NCBI GenBank assembly: GCA_945910005.1
Contig: OX246745.1
Coordinates: forward strand, 6,709,227-6,773,226
Source of the DNA: Isoperla grammatica
Lineage: Eukaryota > Arthropoda > Insecta > Plecoptera > Perlodidae
DNA: 64,000 bases
Direction of reading: 5' to 3'
In this document: positions 12,291-26,529 of the stretch, in pieces
Layout of the letters: every line of letters begins with the position of its first letter
How positions within the stretch are numbered: the first letter of the stretch is position 1
Translations under genes and position numbers: made by a program
The notes under the pieces: generated by a model
The model's database searches: none
What the model saw: the letters and a program-made list of their open reading frames with translations, nothing else
What the model was told of the DNA's origin: nothing

Positions 12291-12582
12291 ATTTAAACTA
12301 GTAAAAATTGCAAAATAAAAACTGGACGATTGGATTAAAATTGGATGTATGAACATCGAAATGGATTGGTAGGGTTCACTTTCAGGAATAGAAAGGATTT
12401 TTGTATGTACATAAACTATCTACATGTCAACAAAGGTGACATTTTTTTAAGAAAAACTTATCTCGAAAAGTAGTTGTATGTATTATTAAATATTGCACAA
12501 AAGGGCAATGGAAAAATAGTATAGGCAGATCTAATGACTGGAATCCATGCAACAGATGATTCATGAAATACGTTGTAAAACG

Positions 12583-12773
12583 GGTGTTACCCGGAGAAGT
12601 TAGAAACATTAAAAGCAGAAAGTAAAGAGTAGAAATAACTTGTAGCTTACGGGAAAAAGTAAAAAGTGAGAAGGTCTCCCAAATACTAGGACAATGTTGA
12701 ACAAGTGAAAAGTGCCGTAATTTCTACTCTTTACTTTCTACCTTTTACTTTTCTAACTTCTCCGTGTAACACC
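12583..12773. mobile_element. fold-back element with 54-bp arms
   Basis: The left arm 12583-12636 (GGTGTTACCCGGAGAAGTTA to AAGTAAAGAGTAGAAAT) pairs with the reverse complement of 12720-12773 with few mismatches. An 83-bp loop separates them. There is no coding capacity, so this is a miniature inverted-repeat element. I could not find a convincing target duplication. Confidence 0.8.
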
Positions 12774-13515
12774 GCTTAGTGATATGTAGTAATGTAGACT
12801 AACAGGAAAGAGGAAATAATGTAGAACGGTTTCAAAGCAATCCACGGTTTAGTAACATGGAAACAAGTCTTGCATATAATTCAAATGAAATGAAAAAGTT
12901 CTCGTGTCATTGCTATAATAATGCAACAACGCATTACACAACAAAGTTAGTCAATAGTACCCAATGCTTATTCGCAACCATGCACTACACCGACCATCCT
13001 TATGCAGATATGTTATACATAAGTCATGTTGCTACAATAAACATGTTATTGAGTTAATATGAGGGTAATCGTTTCCGTTATACCCAAACAGGTATCTCAA
13101 TTATATTTATCCGGAATATGAAACAGAAAATGCAAAAACTGGCACGCCAGGTTTTTTTTAAGAATCTCGTAAAAATGATGCGTGAGTTTACGTATTAAAA
13201 TGGAACCGACTAGTCCAGTGTAGATAGTTCGTTACTGCTCTTGCCATACTATAAATACATAGGCCGTTATTGCACGCAAACGTCGATTCGCTAAAGGCAA
13301 AGGACCTTAGAGCTTTGCGAGCGGATGTGACGTCGTAAGAATGTCAGCTAAAGCAATGCCCCCTCGAGCTAAGCAGCTATACAGCGTCGGTGTAGCTGTG
13401 TACACGACGCGATTATCCTCGTTGCATGCTGGACCTACTAAGTGCTCTAATAGCCCCCACCGTCATTAAAATCTAATGTTTTAGTTGGGAAATACAGAGA
13501 TTTTAAAAATCAATC

Positions 13516-13587
13516 CCGATTGGGAATCGAACCCAGGTCTCTCACTTGCCAAGTGGGATGGGATACCGGGGTTCGATTCCCAGTCGG
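13516..13587. other. tRNA-like inverted pair
   Basis: CCGATTGGGAATCGAACCC (13516-13534) and GGGTTCGATTCCCAGTCGG (13569-13587) are reverse complements with one mismatch. Each arm is a T-arm/B-box-like segment (GGTTCGATTCC), one on each strand, 34 bp apart. The right arm is followed by a T run, which could act as a Pol III stop. This is not a complete tRNA gene. It could be two abutting tRNA-derived fragments or a small hairpin. Confidence 0.7.
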
Positions 13588-13663
13588 AGTTGTTTTTTTT
13601 TCTGGATGTCACAAGAAATCCACCCACGAGAGTTTTTCGCCAATAAATATCCATTTGAAGTAA

Positions 13664-13952
13664 ACCGATAGAGGTGGCTCAGCGGTAAGACGCGAGACTC
13701 TATAGTCCGGGAGGTCGCCGGTTCGATTCCGGCCTCCGGCAGTTCTGCCTGACTGAAGGTTTTTCCGAGGTTTTCCTCAGTCGTAAAGGCGAATGTTGGG
13801 ACTGAGTTATACTATCAGCCCGCGGACATTCCTTCCCAACTATCCAAACACCCTAATAATATACCTAGATAGTCACCTGAAGAGGGGCACACCAGGTAAA
13901 GCTGGTGTGCCCCCTGTATAAAGGGTATTCCTACGAAAAATTATTATTATAT
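13664..13952 (+). mobile_element. full-length tRNA-derived SINE (family 1) with 10-bp target duplications
   Basis: The element begins ACCGATAGAGGTGGCTCAGC. TGGCTCAGCGG fits the Pol III A box and GGTTCGATTCC (about 13718) matches the B box exactly, within a GCCGG/CCGGC T-stem. The body carries GACTGAAGG...CCTCAGTC, an imperfect hairpin kept in nearly all copies. The 3' end holds a perfect 12-bp stem (13884-13895 with 13902-13913, loop GTAAAG), then TTCCTACGAAAAA and a short (TTA)n tail. TTTGAAGTAA at 13654-13663 and 13953-13962 is an exact flanking duplication, which fixes both ends and indicates LINE-driven retroposition. Other copies are at 15411, 21644, 31405 and 44951 (minus strand). Confidence 0.92.
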
Positions 13953-14371
13953 TTTGAAGTAATGTGTTGGGTTTTCAATGGCGGGAATGATAATAATATT
14001 GAGTTATTAGGACATTTCATTGACTTGAATGCATTATTTAAATCGATCGATGTATCTGGCCAGTATTGATAGAATATCCGGTTCTGGACATTTCTAACTC
14101 TGCTAATTTTGATCTGTTGTTTTTTACTCCTTGTTGCTGTAGTTTTTTTTTTCACGATACATTTATATCATAATTTTTTGATCTGGCACTGAAGGAAGTT
14201 AAGAAAGTTAATTTTGTTATTTATCACACACAGAATACCCCGGTTGTATGTGATACAATCAATAAAACATACAACAATGCTAATTCAACAGTAAATAAAA
14301 AAACTTGCGTGTATTTACACAAATATCAACATGAACTCATAAACATTATAAGAATTGAGATCCAATAAAAA

Positions 14372-14696
<325 letters not shown>

Positions 14697-14699
14697 TAT

Positions 14700-15410
14700 A
14701 ACGGTAAAACGATGCAATATGTTCTAACATTTTGCAATTATTCATAAAATATACAGTATTCATATACATGTAATATAAATTATCACTGAGTAATTCGACT
14801 AGAACGTTAAACATTCTTTGTTTGATTTTTTAAAACTTACGAACTCAAATATTGTGATTCAGTCAAGAAAAACGTGTCCCCCTTCCCCCCCCCCCCCCCC
14901 CCTCCCCTGCCCCAGCTTCCCAATTACATTTACCCTCCACTTGATGTGGGCCGAAATTACTAGCTTAGTAACATCAGCACAGTCTTAAAACTTGAAGACT
15001 CCTAGAGATGAACTTTCCTAAACATGTTGCAAATAATAGTCTTGGAAGATGTGATTCAATTAAGGCCGCCACTATTGGCTTTCCAATTCACATCTACCGA
15101 GTCAACAGTAGCCTAAAGTAGACACAGCTAAGTAAGTAAATCAGAGCAGAAGCTTCTTCTGGCGCGATCTCTGGATTCATATACTCGTGGTACTTGAAAC
15201 CAATTTCATTCCATTTTGTTTTCAATATCCGTAGGCTACAATTAAAAATTTACAATAATCTTTTAAGTTGTACTGACGCTGAATATAGTTTTTACAGAGC
15301 GTTACTTCAACCAACACTGTAAACTCAAATTATGTAGTAACTAGAGTTAAGATATTTTTAGTATAACATAATTTGAAACTCCATCACCTAACTATGTGAC
15401 CACCACCCAG
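14700..15410. other. spacer with an 18-C tract
   Basis: No gene seen. A C homopolymer lies at 14885-14902. The remainder is AT-rich unique-looking sequence. Confidence 0.6.
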
Positions 15411-15697
15411 CATAATAATAATAATAATTTTTCGTAGGAATCCCTGTTATAGGGTGCACACCAACTTTACCTGATGTGCCCCTCTTCAGGTGACTAACAA
15501 GGTATATTATTAGGGTGTTTGGATAGTTGGGAAGGAATGTCCGAGGGCTGATAGTATGACTCAGTCTCAGCATTCGCCTTTCGCAACCTGAGGAAAACCT
15601 CGGAAAAACCCTTCAGTCAGGACTGCCGGTGGCCGGAATCGAACCGGTGACTTCCCGAATTACTGTCTCGCGTCTTACCGCTGAGCCACCTATAACA
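15411..15697 (-). mobile_element. tRNA-derived SINE (family 1), minus strand
   Basis: Read on the minus strand it has TGGCTCAGCGGTAAGACGCG (A box), GGTTCGATTCC (B box), the GACTGAAGG body and the 3' stem-loop with loop GTAAAG. It ends in TTCCTACGAAAAA and a (TTA)n tail of about six units. The first bases of the head differ from the other copies (TATAAC in place of TATCGGT on the plus strand). I found no target duplication. Confidence 0.88.
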
Positions 15698-15699
15698 AA

Positions 15700-18600
15700 T
15701 ATGATTGGTTGTAAATAATATAATAAGAAATGAAGAAATATGATATGAATGTCGGGTTGTCACGGGGGTAAGGGGTGGTCACATAGCGATGGAGGGGAGC
15801 AGCAGAGGAGCGTCAACCTAAGAAAATCTCCTCTAGTTGTGGAAGATACAACATTTGTTGAAAGATAATTTTTAAATAAATAAAACTCTACTCACTCAGT
15901 AAGTAGAACTGATTTTCAGTTGGCTTCAGTTCAGCGTTGTTGTTATATGATGACTCGAAAGGTGAGTAGCAGACCATACCAATTTCCGCTCTAAGGACCA
16001 TACAGGTAGATCAAGTCAATTACTGAAGCTAAAAGCACCACGCAGCCCGAACTTTAGTCGAACTATGGACCTTCTCATTGGAGGCAGCAATAAAGCCAAA
16101 GATCAACAAGCCACAGATGTTTCAACTGTTGGGAGAAACACAATTTATTAAATTATAAACAAGCAGGATTACATACATTCTTCATAAAATTTCCTAAGTG
16201 GATAATTTTTAACATTTTAACATAAAATAAAGACAAAAGCATAAAGGTTGACAATTCGAAAAGACAATACATATATAACATGAGGAAAAAAAGTAGAAAA
16301 AAAAATTTCTTTGGATGTTTCAACTGCTGTGTTTGTTTGTATGATGTGATTAACTCACCTTATTGATATTATGAAGTTTGGAAAACAAGACTGTCTGTGA
16401 AGGCTTTCTGTTTACAAGTGATTCATTCTACTGTACAAATCCGGCAAGATTGTAGTATGGAATGTGTTGGCCACAACGTCGAGAACTGGGCCCTCTCCTT
16501 AGCAGGAAATAAATGGGTACATACGTATAAAACCAACCAAATACAAATATACTGGGAAAAACAAATTTTATTATTTCAAACGCGAAATAGCCCCAAATAT
16601 AAAATCATTTCTTTGAATCTCTAACGCTATTCGGTAATTCTTGTAGATGGTGAATAAAAGATTTGTATTCATAATAAGACTAACGATGCACTCATCATTT
16701 TCTTGCACATTCAGTGTGGTACGAGCACAAATATCATTACTGGCAGCTAACAGGACAGTCTTGTTCAAAAGGCGATAGCCTGTTATTCACGCTCAGTTCA
16801 GTTTTTTAATTGTTACTATTAAGATTTTTGGTTTTACAGCGCTCAACGTGTTGGTCATATTACTCAACCATATTACTCAACCAATACATATAGTTATGCA
16901 GTGGTCGTAATGATCCGGGGGGGGGGGGTCTGACCCCCATCCGAGATCATTTTCGGAAGCCCATCATCCCTCCAAAATAACTACTATACTATTTTCCCCC
17001 CTTACAGATTAGATTAATGGATTAAACATGTCATGAAATCAGACATGAAGATTTGACCTGTCAGTATCACCTCATTCCAGCCTCCATTGTGATTTTTAAC
17101 GTATCTTATGAGTTATGAGATAGAAAACTGGTGATGAATGGGTACTAGTGGGGGGAATTTGCCCTTCCCTCTCAAAAACGTCCAGATTCCACATTGTGAT
17201 TCTACTATACGTAACAGTGATGAAAGCGTTTAATCCCGTAGTCTTCTGTGTGTCTTAAATATCACGACAATTAAAAGCTAAACTGCTTGATTGAAAGGCC
17301 GCCTACCGCGACCAGGGCTCTGCCCCCCCCCCCTCCCCCCCCCTTCCGACCAACCGCGACAGTGTGGTCACTTGAAACAAAAGATAACTGAGTGATCTTT
17401 GCTTGAACCAGGGTCAACCTCAGTTTCTTAGGTAAACCTTCCTCCGACTCCCACACCCACACCCATCATGGTTTGGGAGAAGGAGCAATTATTTTAGGGC
17501 GTTATATTTCAGATTAGCTTCTCCGGCTCGTCTATGATGGATTGTATGACTCTAGCTAGCCGCTCTCAACTACAACTGTCGGTATCGGGATTGCAATCGC
17601 AGTGCGGAAATCATGGTTCTTTCTTCTTATGGCGCTGTTCACAATGAAATCGTAATGTCGTAATGATTTTGCATGAGAAAATGTACGATTGCGATCCCGA
17701 TCCCGATTATGATCACGATACCGACCATTGCAGCTTACTTGGTCCTGTTTACTCATACACGTACTGATAGAGATTAGAATCTCCGGCTCGTCTATGATTG
17801 ATTGTATAATGTTGTATTGGCTTTTTTCGAATAATGAGGTGTTCTCAGAATTGCTTTGTCTAAAAAGACACTTCGAATTTCATCCTCATCATAAATAAAA
17901 ATAAACACATCAATAAATAAATAAATAAATAAATAAATAAAAAGACAAGTAAATACAGAAATAAATTAATAATGAATTTGATAAATTTAAACAAAATACA
18001 TACATAATATAGGCTACATAAATTAATACATAAATATTTCAATGTGTAAATCCAATAAACAAATACATTTTCATTTATTGTATAGTATGGCCAATGTTGT
18101 AGATTATTTCGAGTTAAATTTCAATATTATATTGTAACTTATTGAACGAAATAACTGTTTGTCTCTTGATTTTGTTGAGTAATCGTTAACGCGAAGGCTA
18201 GCATGTTTGTGCTGAAGCCGACCGGTGCTAGTTTCCAAAAACTACCAGTACAACAACAAAATTTGAATCCGGGTCACAAATTTGAGGTATATTTTTATTT
18301 TACCGTTTAATTGCTAGTTTTTCGTAAAAAATTGAAATTTAGAGTTGAATTACAAAACAAACCAAAACACTGGATTCGCCAATCCGCACCCAAAGGCCGA
18401 AACAGCTGGGAAAATGTGCACACAAATCATGTAACATAATTTCTAAACATACACTATTTTTTGAGCCGGACATGTGACGAAAGTATTTCTAATCTAAAGC
18501 AAAAGCGGGGAAGGAGGAGAGATGGTGAAAGAGAGACGCATACAGATAAAGCGAGAGAGGAAATGTGGGGGGGGGGTCCATCTGCTTCCTGTTGAATATC

Positions 18601-18868
18601 CCGAAATATCCTAGCGGATAGCGAGAAAGGCTTTTGATAAGTTAAGACGTATACATGGTTCCACAGTTCCTTCGCCATCCTCTTTTGGGGTAACAACGAC
18701 TTAAATCGAAATAATTTATTAATTATGCATATTTTTAGCACTGGTTGACCGCTGCTGCTTCAGACGTACTTTTCTCCTCGGAGCAAACCACTGCTAAACA
18801 GTATAAAGCTGTCACGTGTCTTGCTTTGCTAGGTTTGGCTGTAACTGTGTGGGTTGTGTAGACGGTAG
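15700..18868. other. 3.2-kb spacer without a supportable gene
   Basis: AT-rich sequence with only short unconserved frames. It holds a 12-G run at 16917-16928, a C-rich double run at 17323-17343 and a short (AAAT)n tract near 17912-17942. A direct repeat of TCTCCGGCTCGTCTATGAT lies at about 17519 and 17779, with an imperfect fold-back between the copies (GTCGGTATCG near 17579 and CGATACCGAC near 17717). The fold-back and its duplicated flanks could be a small old insertion. Confidence 0.5.
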
Positions 18869-18869
18869 C

Positions 18870-20336
18870 GGGCACATGCCTACAGTTGAGAAGTGAAGGC
18901 GCATACAGCATACAGTTGTTGGCCTGAGAAGTGTAGGCGCACATGCATGCCTACAGTTAGTGGCCTGAGAAGTGTAGGCGCACATGCATGCCTACAGTAA
19001 GTGGCCTGAGAAGTATAGGCACATACAGGCCTACAGTTAGTGGCCTGATAAGTATAGGTGCATACAGGCCTACAATTGGTGGCCTGAGAAGTATAGGCGC
19101 ATACAGGCCTTCAGTTAGTGGCCTGATAAGTATAGGTGCATACAGGCCTACAATTGGTGGCCTGATAAGTATAGGTGCATACAGGCCTACAATTGGTGGC
19201 CTGAGAAGTATAGGCGCATACAGGCCTTCAGTTAGTGGCCTGATAAGTATAGGTGCATACAGGCCTACAATTGGTGGCCTGATAAGTATAGGCGCATACC
19301 GGCCTACAGTTAGTGGCCTGATAAGTATAGGTGCATACAGGCCTACAATTGGTGGCCTGAGAAGTATAGGCGCATACCGGCCTTCAGTTAGTGGCCTGAT
19401 AAGTATAGGTGCATACAGGCCTACAATTGGTGGCCTGATAAGTATAGGCGCATACCGGCCTTCAGTTAGTGGCCTGATAAGTATGGGTGCATAAAGGCCT
19501 ACAATTGGTGGCCTGAGAAGTATAGGCGCATATGCAGGCCTTCAGTTAGTGGCCTGATAAGTATAGGTGCATACAGGCCTACAATTGGTGGCCTGATAAG
19601 TATAGGCGCATATGCAGGCCTTCAGTTAGTGGCCTGAGAAGTATAGGTGCATAAAGGCCTACAATTGGTGGCCTGAGAAGTATAGGCGCATATGCAGGCC
19701 TTCAGTTAGTGGCCTGAGAAGTGTAGGCGCATACAGGCCTTCAGTTAGTGGCCTGAGAAGTATAGGTGCACATACAGGCCTACAGTTAGTGGCCTGAGAA
19801 GTATAGGCGCATATGCAGGCCTTCAGTTAGTGGCCTGATAAGTATAGGTGCATAAAGGCCTACAATTGGTGGCCTGATAAGTATAGGCGCATACCGGCCT
19901 TCAGTTAGTGGCCTGATAAGTATAGGTGCATACAGGCCTACAATTGGTGGCCTGATAAGTATAGGCGCATACCGGCCTTCAGTTAGTGGCCTGATAAGTA
20001 TAGGTGCATAAAGGCCTACAATTGGTGGCCTGAGAAGTATAGGCGCATATGCAGGCCTTCAGTTAGTGGCCTGAGAAGTATAGGTGCACATACAGGCCTA
20101 CAGTTAGTGGCCTGATAAGTATAGGCGCATACAGGCCTTCAGTTAGTGGCCTGAGAAGTGTAGGCGCATACAGGCCTTCAGTTAGTGGCCTGAGAAGTAT
20201 AGGTGCACATACAGGCCTTCAGTTAGTGGCCTGAGAAGTGTAGGCGCATACAGGCCTTCAGTTAGTGGCCTGAGAAGTATAGGTGCACATACAGGCCTAC
20301 AGTTAGTGGCCTGATAAGTATAGGCGTATACAGGTG
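18870..20336. repeat. 39-bp minisatellite with a 78-bp alternation
   Basis: About 37 units of roughly 39 bp have the core GTGGCCTGAKAAGTATAGGY then GCATACAGGCCTWCARTT. Two unit types alternate over much of the array (AGTTAGTGGCC versus AATTGGTGGCC). Units with an extra CA or TATG (GCACATACAGG, GCATATGCAGG) increase toward the right. Where units are exactly 39 bp the plus strand stays open (18988-19494, a 13-residue repeat), which I read as incidental. Confidence 0.96.
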
Positions 20337-20638
20337 TCCAGTAATATAGTCATGGAATGTAGTGTAATGTGTTAGTTGTGTGGTAGTCGAGCGTATTGCC
20401 ATAGTTTCACATTGATTGCGAAACAGGAAGAACATAGCTCAGTATCACAATCAAGTTTGTACATAAACGATATGGATACTTTGTCAACAAACAATCTTCC
20501 TCGTATTATATTGTCATTGAATGACGAAAGACAAACCCCTCTGCTAGAACTGAAATCATGCACATGAGTGCATGACATGACGCAAAGCTGTGACGTACTT
20601 TCTAGGCGATGTTGCTAGGAATGAGCTGCAGAGTAGGC

Positions 20639-20667
20639 CTATAATAATATTAATAATGATAAAAATG

Positions 20668-20728
<61 letters not shown>
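20639..20728. repeat. (AAT)n microsatellite
   Basis: About 90 bp of AAT after a short impure start. It lies upstream of a family-2 head segment. Confidence 0.95.
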
Positions 20729-20779
20729 GTTCTCCATCCCGATGGTGGTTTTCGTGGTTTCCACCGTACAAAGAGCGAA

Positions 20780-20825
20780 TGCTGGGATGAGTACAAATCG
20801 GCCACGACCGTACATAGCATCCACA
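20780..20825 (+). mobile_element. fragment of dispersed repeat family 2 (head part)
   Basis: AAATCGGCCACGACCGTACA matches AAATCGGTCACGACCGTACA near 12091 and the reverse complement of the copy at 60732-60994. Only a short part is preserved. Confidence 0.5.
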
Positions 20826-20891
20826 GTTCGGTTTGAAAAAATAATGTGGACAATGATATATTAAGAAGTATAGCCAAATGTGGGCATTTGA

Positions 20892-20974
20892 GAAGCAGAA
20901 GAAGAAGAAGAAGAAGAAGAAGAAGAAGAAGAAGAAGAAGAAGAAGAAGAAGAAGAAGAAGAAGAAGAAGAAGA
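20892..20974. repeat. (GAA)n microsatellite
   Basis: About 83 bp of pure AAG/GAA repeats. Confidence 0.97.
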
Positions 20975-20984
20975 TATATTAAGT

Positions 20985-21089
20985 AGTTCTAAGTAGGTTT
21001 TAATAAGGTAAACACATGGAAATACTTGACATTTGTGTCCGTACAACATGTTTATGCCGGTTTTGACCGAGTTTGTATGTATTGCAACA

Positions 21090-21092
<3 letters not shown>
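20985..21092 (+). mobile_element. family-2 3'-end copy leading into (AAT)n
   Basis: ACATGGAAATACTTGACATT...CCGGTTTTGACCGAGTTTGT...ATTGCAACAATAA matches the 3' half of the 12022 element and is directly followed by (AAT)n. A near-identical copy is at 21275-21388. Confidence 0.75.
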
Positions 21093-21250
<158 letters not shown>

Positions 21251-21274
21251 TGTATTTAATATACATATATATAT

Positions 21275-21387
21275 TTAATTATTAGTTCTAAATAGTGTCT
21301 AATAAGGTAAGCACATGGAAATACTTGGCATTTATGTCCGTACAACATGTTTAGACCGGTTTTGACCGAGTTTGTATGTATTGCTAC

Positions 21388-21388
<1 letters not shown>
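21275..21388 (+). mobile_element. second family-2 3'-end copy
   Basis: It differs from 20985-21092 at only a few bases (GGCATTTATGTCC versus GACATTTGTGTCC, TTTAGACC versus TTTATGCC) and also runs into (AAT)n. The two copies, each with its own tail, look like a tandem duplication. Confidence 0.75.
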
Positions 21389-21643
<255 letters not shown>

Positions 21644-21916
21644 AATAATTTTTCGTAGGGATCCCTGTTATAGGGTGCCCACCAGCTTTACCTGATGTGT
21701 CCCTCTTCAGGTGACTAACAAGGTATTTATTTAGAATGTTTGGATAGTTAGGAAAGATTGTCCATGAGCTGTTAGTAGGACTCAATCCCAGCATTCGCCT
21801 TTACGACTGAGGAAAACCTCGGGGAAAACCTTCAGTCAGGACTGCCGGTGACTGGAATCGAACCGGCGACCTCCCGAATTAGTCTCGCGTCTTACCACAG
21901 AGCCACTACTATCGGT
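21644..21916 (-). mobile_element. tRNA-derived SINE (family 1), minus strand
   Basis: On the minus strand it has GGTTCGATTCC (B box) and the GACTGAAGG/CCTCAGTC body. The 3' stem-loop is partly decayed (GGGACACATCAG against CTGGTGGGCACCC), followed by TCCCTACGAAAAATT and the tail. The A box region is changed (TGGCTCTGTGGTAAGACGCG). Confidence 0.87.
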
Positions 21917-22104
21917 GTATCGGTGTAGTCCTATACACCAAGAGCTCGTCCTTACGTTGTACGTCCTTACAGTTTTACACGAAGGCTTTAATTCGCCTGC
22001 CCCAAGACGTGCTTACAAACTAAATACACTTTTAGTACGTTTTAAAAATTAAAATCGATAAGGGTAAGTTAAACAAAAGTCGGTACAATTAATCGCATTT
22101 TAAT

Positions 22105-22632
22105 TAGGGCTTCCCAGCGATAAACAAATTCATATCGATATCCCGGATGTAATTATCGATATCGTATCGCGATATCGAATTTTTTTAACTCTGTATCGAT
22201 ATCGCCGATATCGTAATTTTTTTTCAAATCAGCCAGAGACCATTCATTATAAACAATTTAATATGAATAATTTAACGTCGAAATGTTTTACTATGTGCGT
22301 CAATTTGTGTGTTGTATTATTTAAAATGTAGCCGCAAAACAGCGATGTTGTGATTGGCGTGACGTGACGTGAGTGTGACAGACTGACAGAACGAGCGCGG
22401 GCGCAACAGACTCCCGGCCGGCGGGCGATGAGGGCGAGTAGGAACCAACGCGAATGTTGCAGTGTATGTATCACAAAGATGCAGAAGCACAACACCGCCA
22501 AACTTTTTTTTTACGATAGTTGACACTTGATCGATATCGCGAAACGTACGATATATTAATTCTATATCGATATAGAATTATTTTTCTACTATCGATATCG
22601 TATCGAATTATCGATATCGTTGGGCAGCCCTA
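22105..22632. mobile_element. non-autonomous hAT-type element, 528 bp
   Basis: The left end TAGGGCTTCCCAGCGATA matches the reverse complement of the right end, TAGGGCTGCCCAACGATA, with two differences. Flanks are ATTTTAAT (22097-22104) and ATGTTAAT (22633-22640), an 8-bp duplication with one mismatch. Eight bp is the target size known for hAT transposases. Both subterminal zones are dense in ATCGATATCG-type words, likely transposase-binding repeats. The central 250 bp has no transposase, so it would need an enzyme in trans. Confidence 0.88.
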
Positions 22633-22640
22633 ATGTTAAT

Positions 22641-24325
22641 CGTGGTGGAATGAAATCATATCATCACGATTAACCTCTTTATGAAAAAATGCGGTAAAAT
22701 CTGTTATGTGTGAGACCAGAGAATGGGTTGGGGTGAGCCAAGCAATAATTTCATTTTAAACGATGTACAGAAAAATCGCGATTTCAGAGATAAAATAAAA
22801 TCGTTTGATTATCGCGATATGAACTAAGAAATCGATTTCAAATCGATGAACTACAATCGTCGAGGCCTTTGAAAGCGAATGAAGCCCTTGTGACATTTTA
22901 AAGGTAATGGAGATATGAGGTGTTACATCGAGTGTCGTTGAGTGAGTCATATCTCAGCATTTCAACGGTAGTGCAGCTCGTCTAGTGTCGTTCGTGGATA
23001 TGAATGAAATATGAATACAGTAATTGTGTTCAAGGCGATGAGTCAACGGTGTAAGGATACAATACAGTGACCATGCCAAACCACACAATATGGTAGTCAA
23101 CATTTTACGTTGGTAGTTCCAAATAGCAGTAGCCCAGTTGGGAATAGCTTATGGCCGTAGCGCAGTTGAACCGTAGCTCAGTGTAACCGTAGCCCAGATA
23201 GCAATGCATTGTTATCGTAGCTCAGTTGAATCGTAGCCCAGTTGAATCGTTGCCTAGTTGCTACTTACCCTTATTTCCACTAGAAAGCTTGAAATAACGA
23301 AAACCGAGTTTTCCTCCGGCATCAGGTATTATAAGGCGATGAAAGATCTGTTCAAAAGTCTCCCTTTAGATCATAACAACACAGCAGGAAACTAAAACAG
23401 TAGCAAATTAGCAATGTACGTCTGATTCAAACCAAACCAACTTTACATGAGTAGATCTGAAAAGCTAATTTACAGAAGTGCACGCTTCGAAACTGATCGC
23501 TACTGATGCGAATACAGATTTAGTTTCCTGCTTGCCTGCCTGCTTGCTTGCTTGTACGTGAAGTTATTGTACCGAACCGTGCATTAGTATTGCCACTTAT
23601 ATTAAAACCAGTGATGCGTGTTTCAGAACTTCGTCGTGCTTACGTTATTTTTTGCTCACATCTGTTCACTATTCACTGGCGTTGCTATAGTTATTATTTA
23701 GTTTACTTACTTTGAATTAACGACGAACTGCGGACATCCCTCGTCACAAGTTCGTAACTTTTAATTGAGTTGCAACGTCGCTGGATTTGTGTAGGTAATT
23801 ACAATAGTATCCTATCATAATATCATATCCGGTGAGAATTCAGTTCAGACTTGTTACACATCAGTTCAGACCTCATTAAAAGTTTCCTGGCGTTGTAGAA
23901 AACTAAACAAATTGAAGATATAAAAATTCCGTCTTTCAGAAATCGATGTGAGAAATGTCAACCATATCGTTGCAGCCAAAGTTGACTTCCAGGCAGAAGT
24001 TTTTAACTTCTAATAAGGATTCAGTTCTATTACTTCTTGTATTAGGAATAAGTAAACGGTGACTTTGGAGCCGTCCTAGCAACGAAGCACTCAATAAATT
24101 CTAAGTTGTTCTGAATCGGCCTTGTTGATTCTGACATTTGTCAGCAGGTGTTCGCACTGTCCAATCACTGATTCATATGTTTCCTATTTGAAATATCGAT
24201 CTTTGATTGGTTATCGCTCACTCGTCGATGGTGTTTGGAGCCTACAGGGTTGATTTAGGCGCTTTAAAGTAAAGTCCCCCACTGCAAATCAGTTTCGTTA
24301 CTGAGTGGGTAGACTCTAAATGTGA
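22641..24325. other. spacer with a short degenerate tandem repeat
   Basis: No gene seen. At about 23128-23265 the motif CGTAGCCCAGTTGAAT recurs roughly eight times with substitutions. A short (CTTG)n patch lies at about 23530-23554. Confidence 0.6.
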
Positions 24326-25358
<1,033 letters not shown>

Positions 25359-25461
25359 CAGGGTAGACATAAGGGTGAAAGTATAGGGAAGAGGGTGAAC
25401 TGTGGCATGAAATATACAAACTGCTGGGTTTGTTCCTTCAACATTTTAACTAAGGTTAAGT

Positions 25462-25630
25462 TACCGCACATCAACCTTTCTTCTGAATTCGTCACAGGCG
25501 AGGAACACCCCCCACTCGTAGCCAATCAGCGATTGCTATTCCGGGGGTTTGTTTCGAGGGGTTTGCTGGTTGGCTACGAGCTCCTCGCCTCGGACGAAAG
25601 CATCGGAAAGGTAGTCGTACCAAGACTTTT
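25462..25630. mobile_element. fold-back element, family A copy 1
   Basis: The left arm (ATTCGTCACAGGCGAGGAAC, CTCGTAGCCAATCAGCGAT) pairs with the right arm (GCTGGTTGGCTACGAGCTCC, TCGCCTCGGACGAAAGCAT). The same arms occur in the element at 39846-39973, so it is a dispersed miniature element. It has no coding capacity. Confidence 0.75.
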
Positions 25631-25902
25631 AGACATCAAATTCAAGTATACTTACTTGCTCAGTTGCATGGCTTTCAGAGTTTGGTAGTTAGCTTTGGAG
25701 GTAGAACCAGTCCCTGTAGACTGTAGAGTGCTACAAGCGGTCTTACAAGGTCAGCAGGCAACCCTGCAAAAAGCAAGTTTTCTAATGGATCTACCTTCAG
25801 ACTTGAAGATGATTTGTTATTGTTTTTTTTTTCCAAGCTTTGCTGACGTGTTCCAATATCATTATGAAAATGTTCAAACTGGAGAAATAAATTATTTTTT
25901 GG

Positions 25903-26180
<278 letters not shown>

Positions 26181-26517
26181 AGTACTGACTACCTGTTTTT
26201 GTTTCATACTATCATCTTGCTCCCAAATAATCGCGGAAATACTTCTTGGGGGGGCAGGGGGGCATGACTGGCACCACAGCCTCGACGCCGCCGCTGCATC
26301 CTACACAATGAATGCTGCACTCATTAGTGAATGAGCTAATAATTCAGTAGGGCGTGGAGAGACATTATTAGGTAAATACCCCGAGAGAGACACAGGTAGA
26401 CCCAGGAAGTAGACCCGAGTGTTATGTCCCCTGGGGCGGCTAATGATCAGTCTCACATCCTGTGGCAGAGCAGTGAGCCAGGAGCACAAACTACTTGATA
26501 CATCCTCAGTGGACTCG
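26181..26517. other. short spacer
   Basis: No element recognised. A G-rich patch lies near 26249-26263. Confidence 0.5.
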
Positions 26518-26529
26518 TCATGTTACTGG

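Noticed and set aside
18988..19494. 168-codon repetitive frame
   Set aside because: The 39-bp period keeps the frame open. It breaks as soon as units gain CA or TATG insertions.
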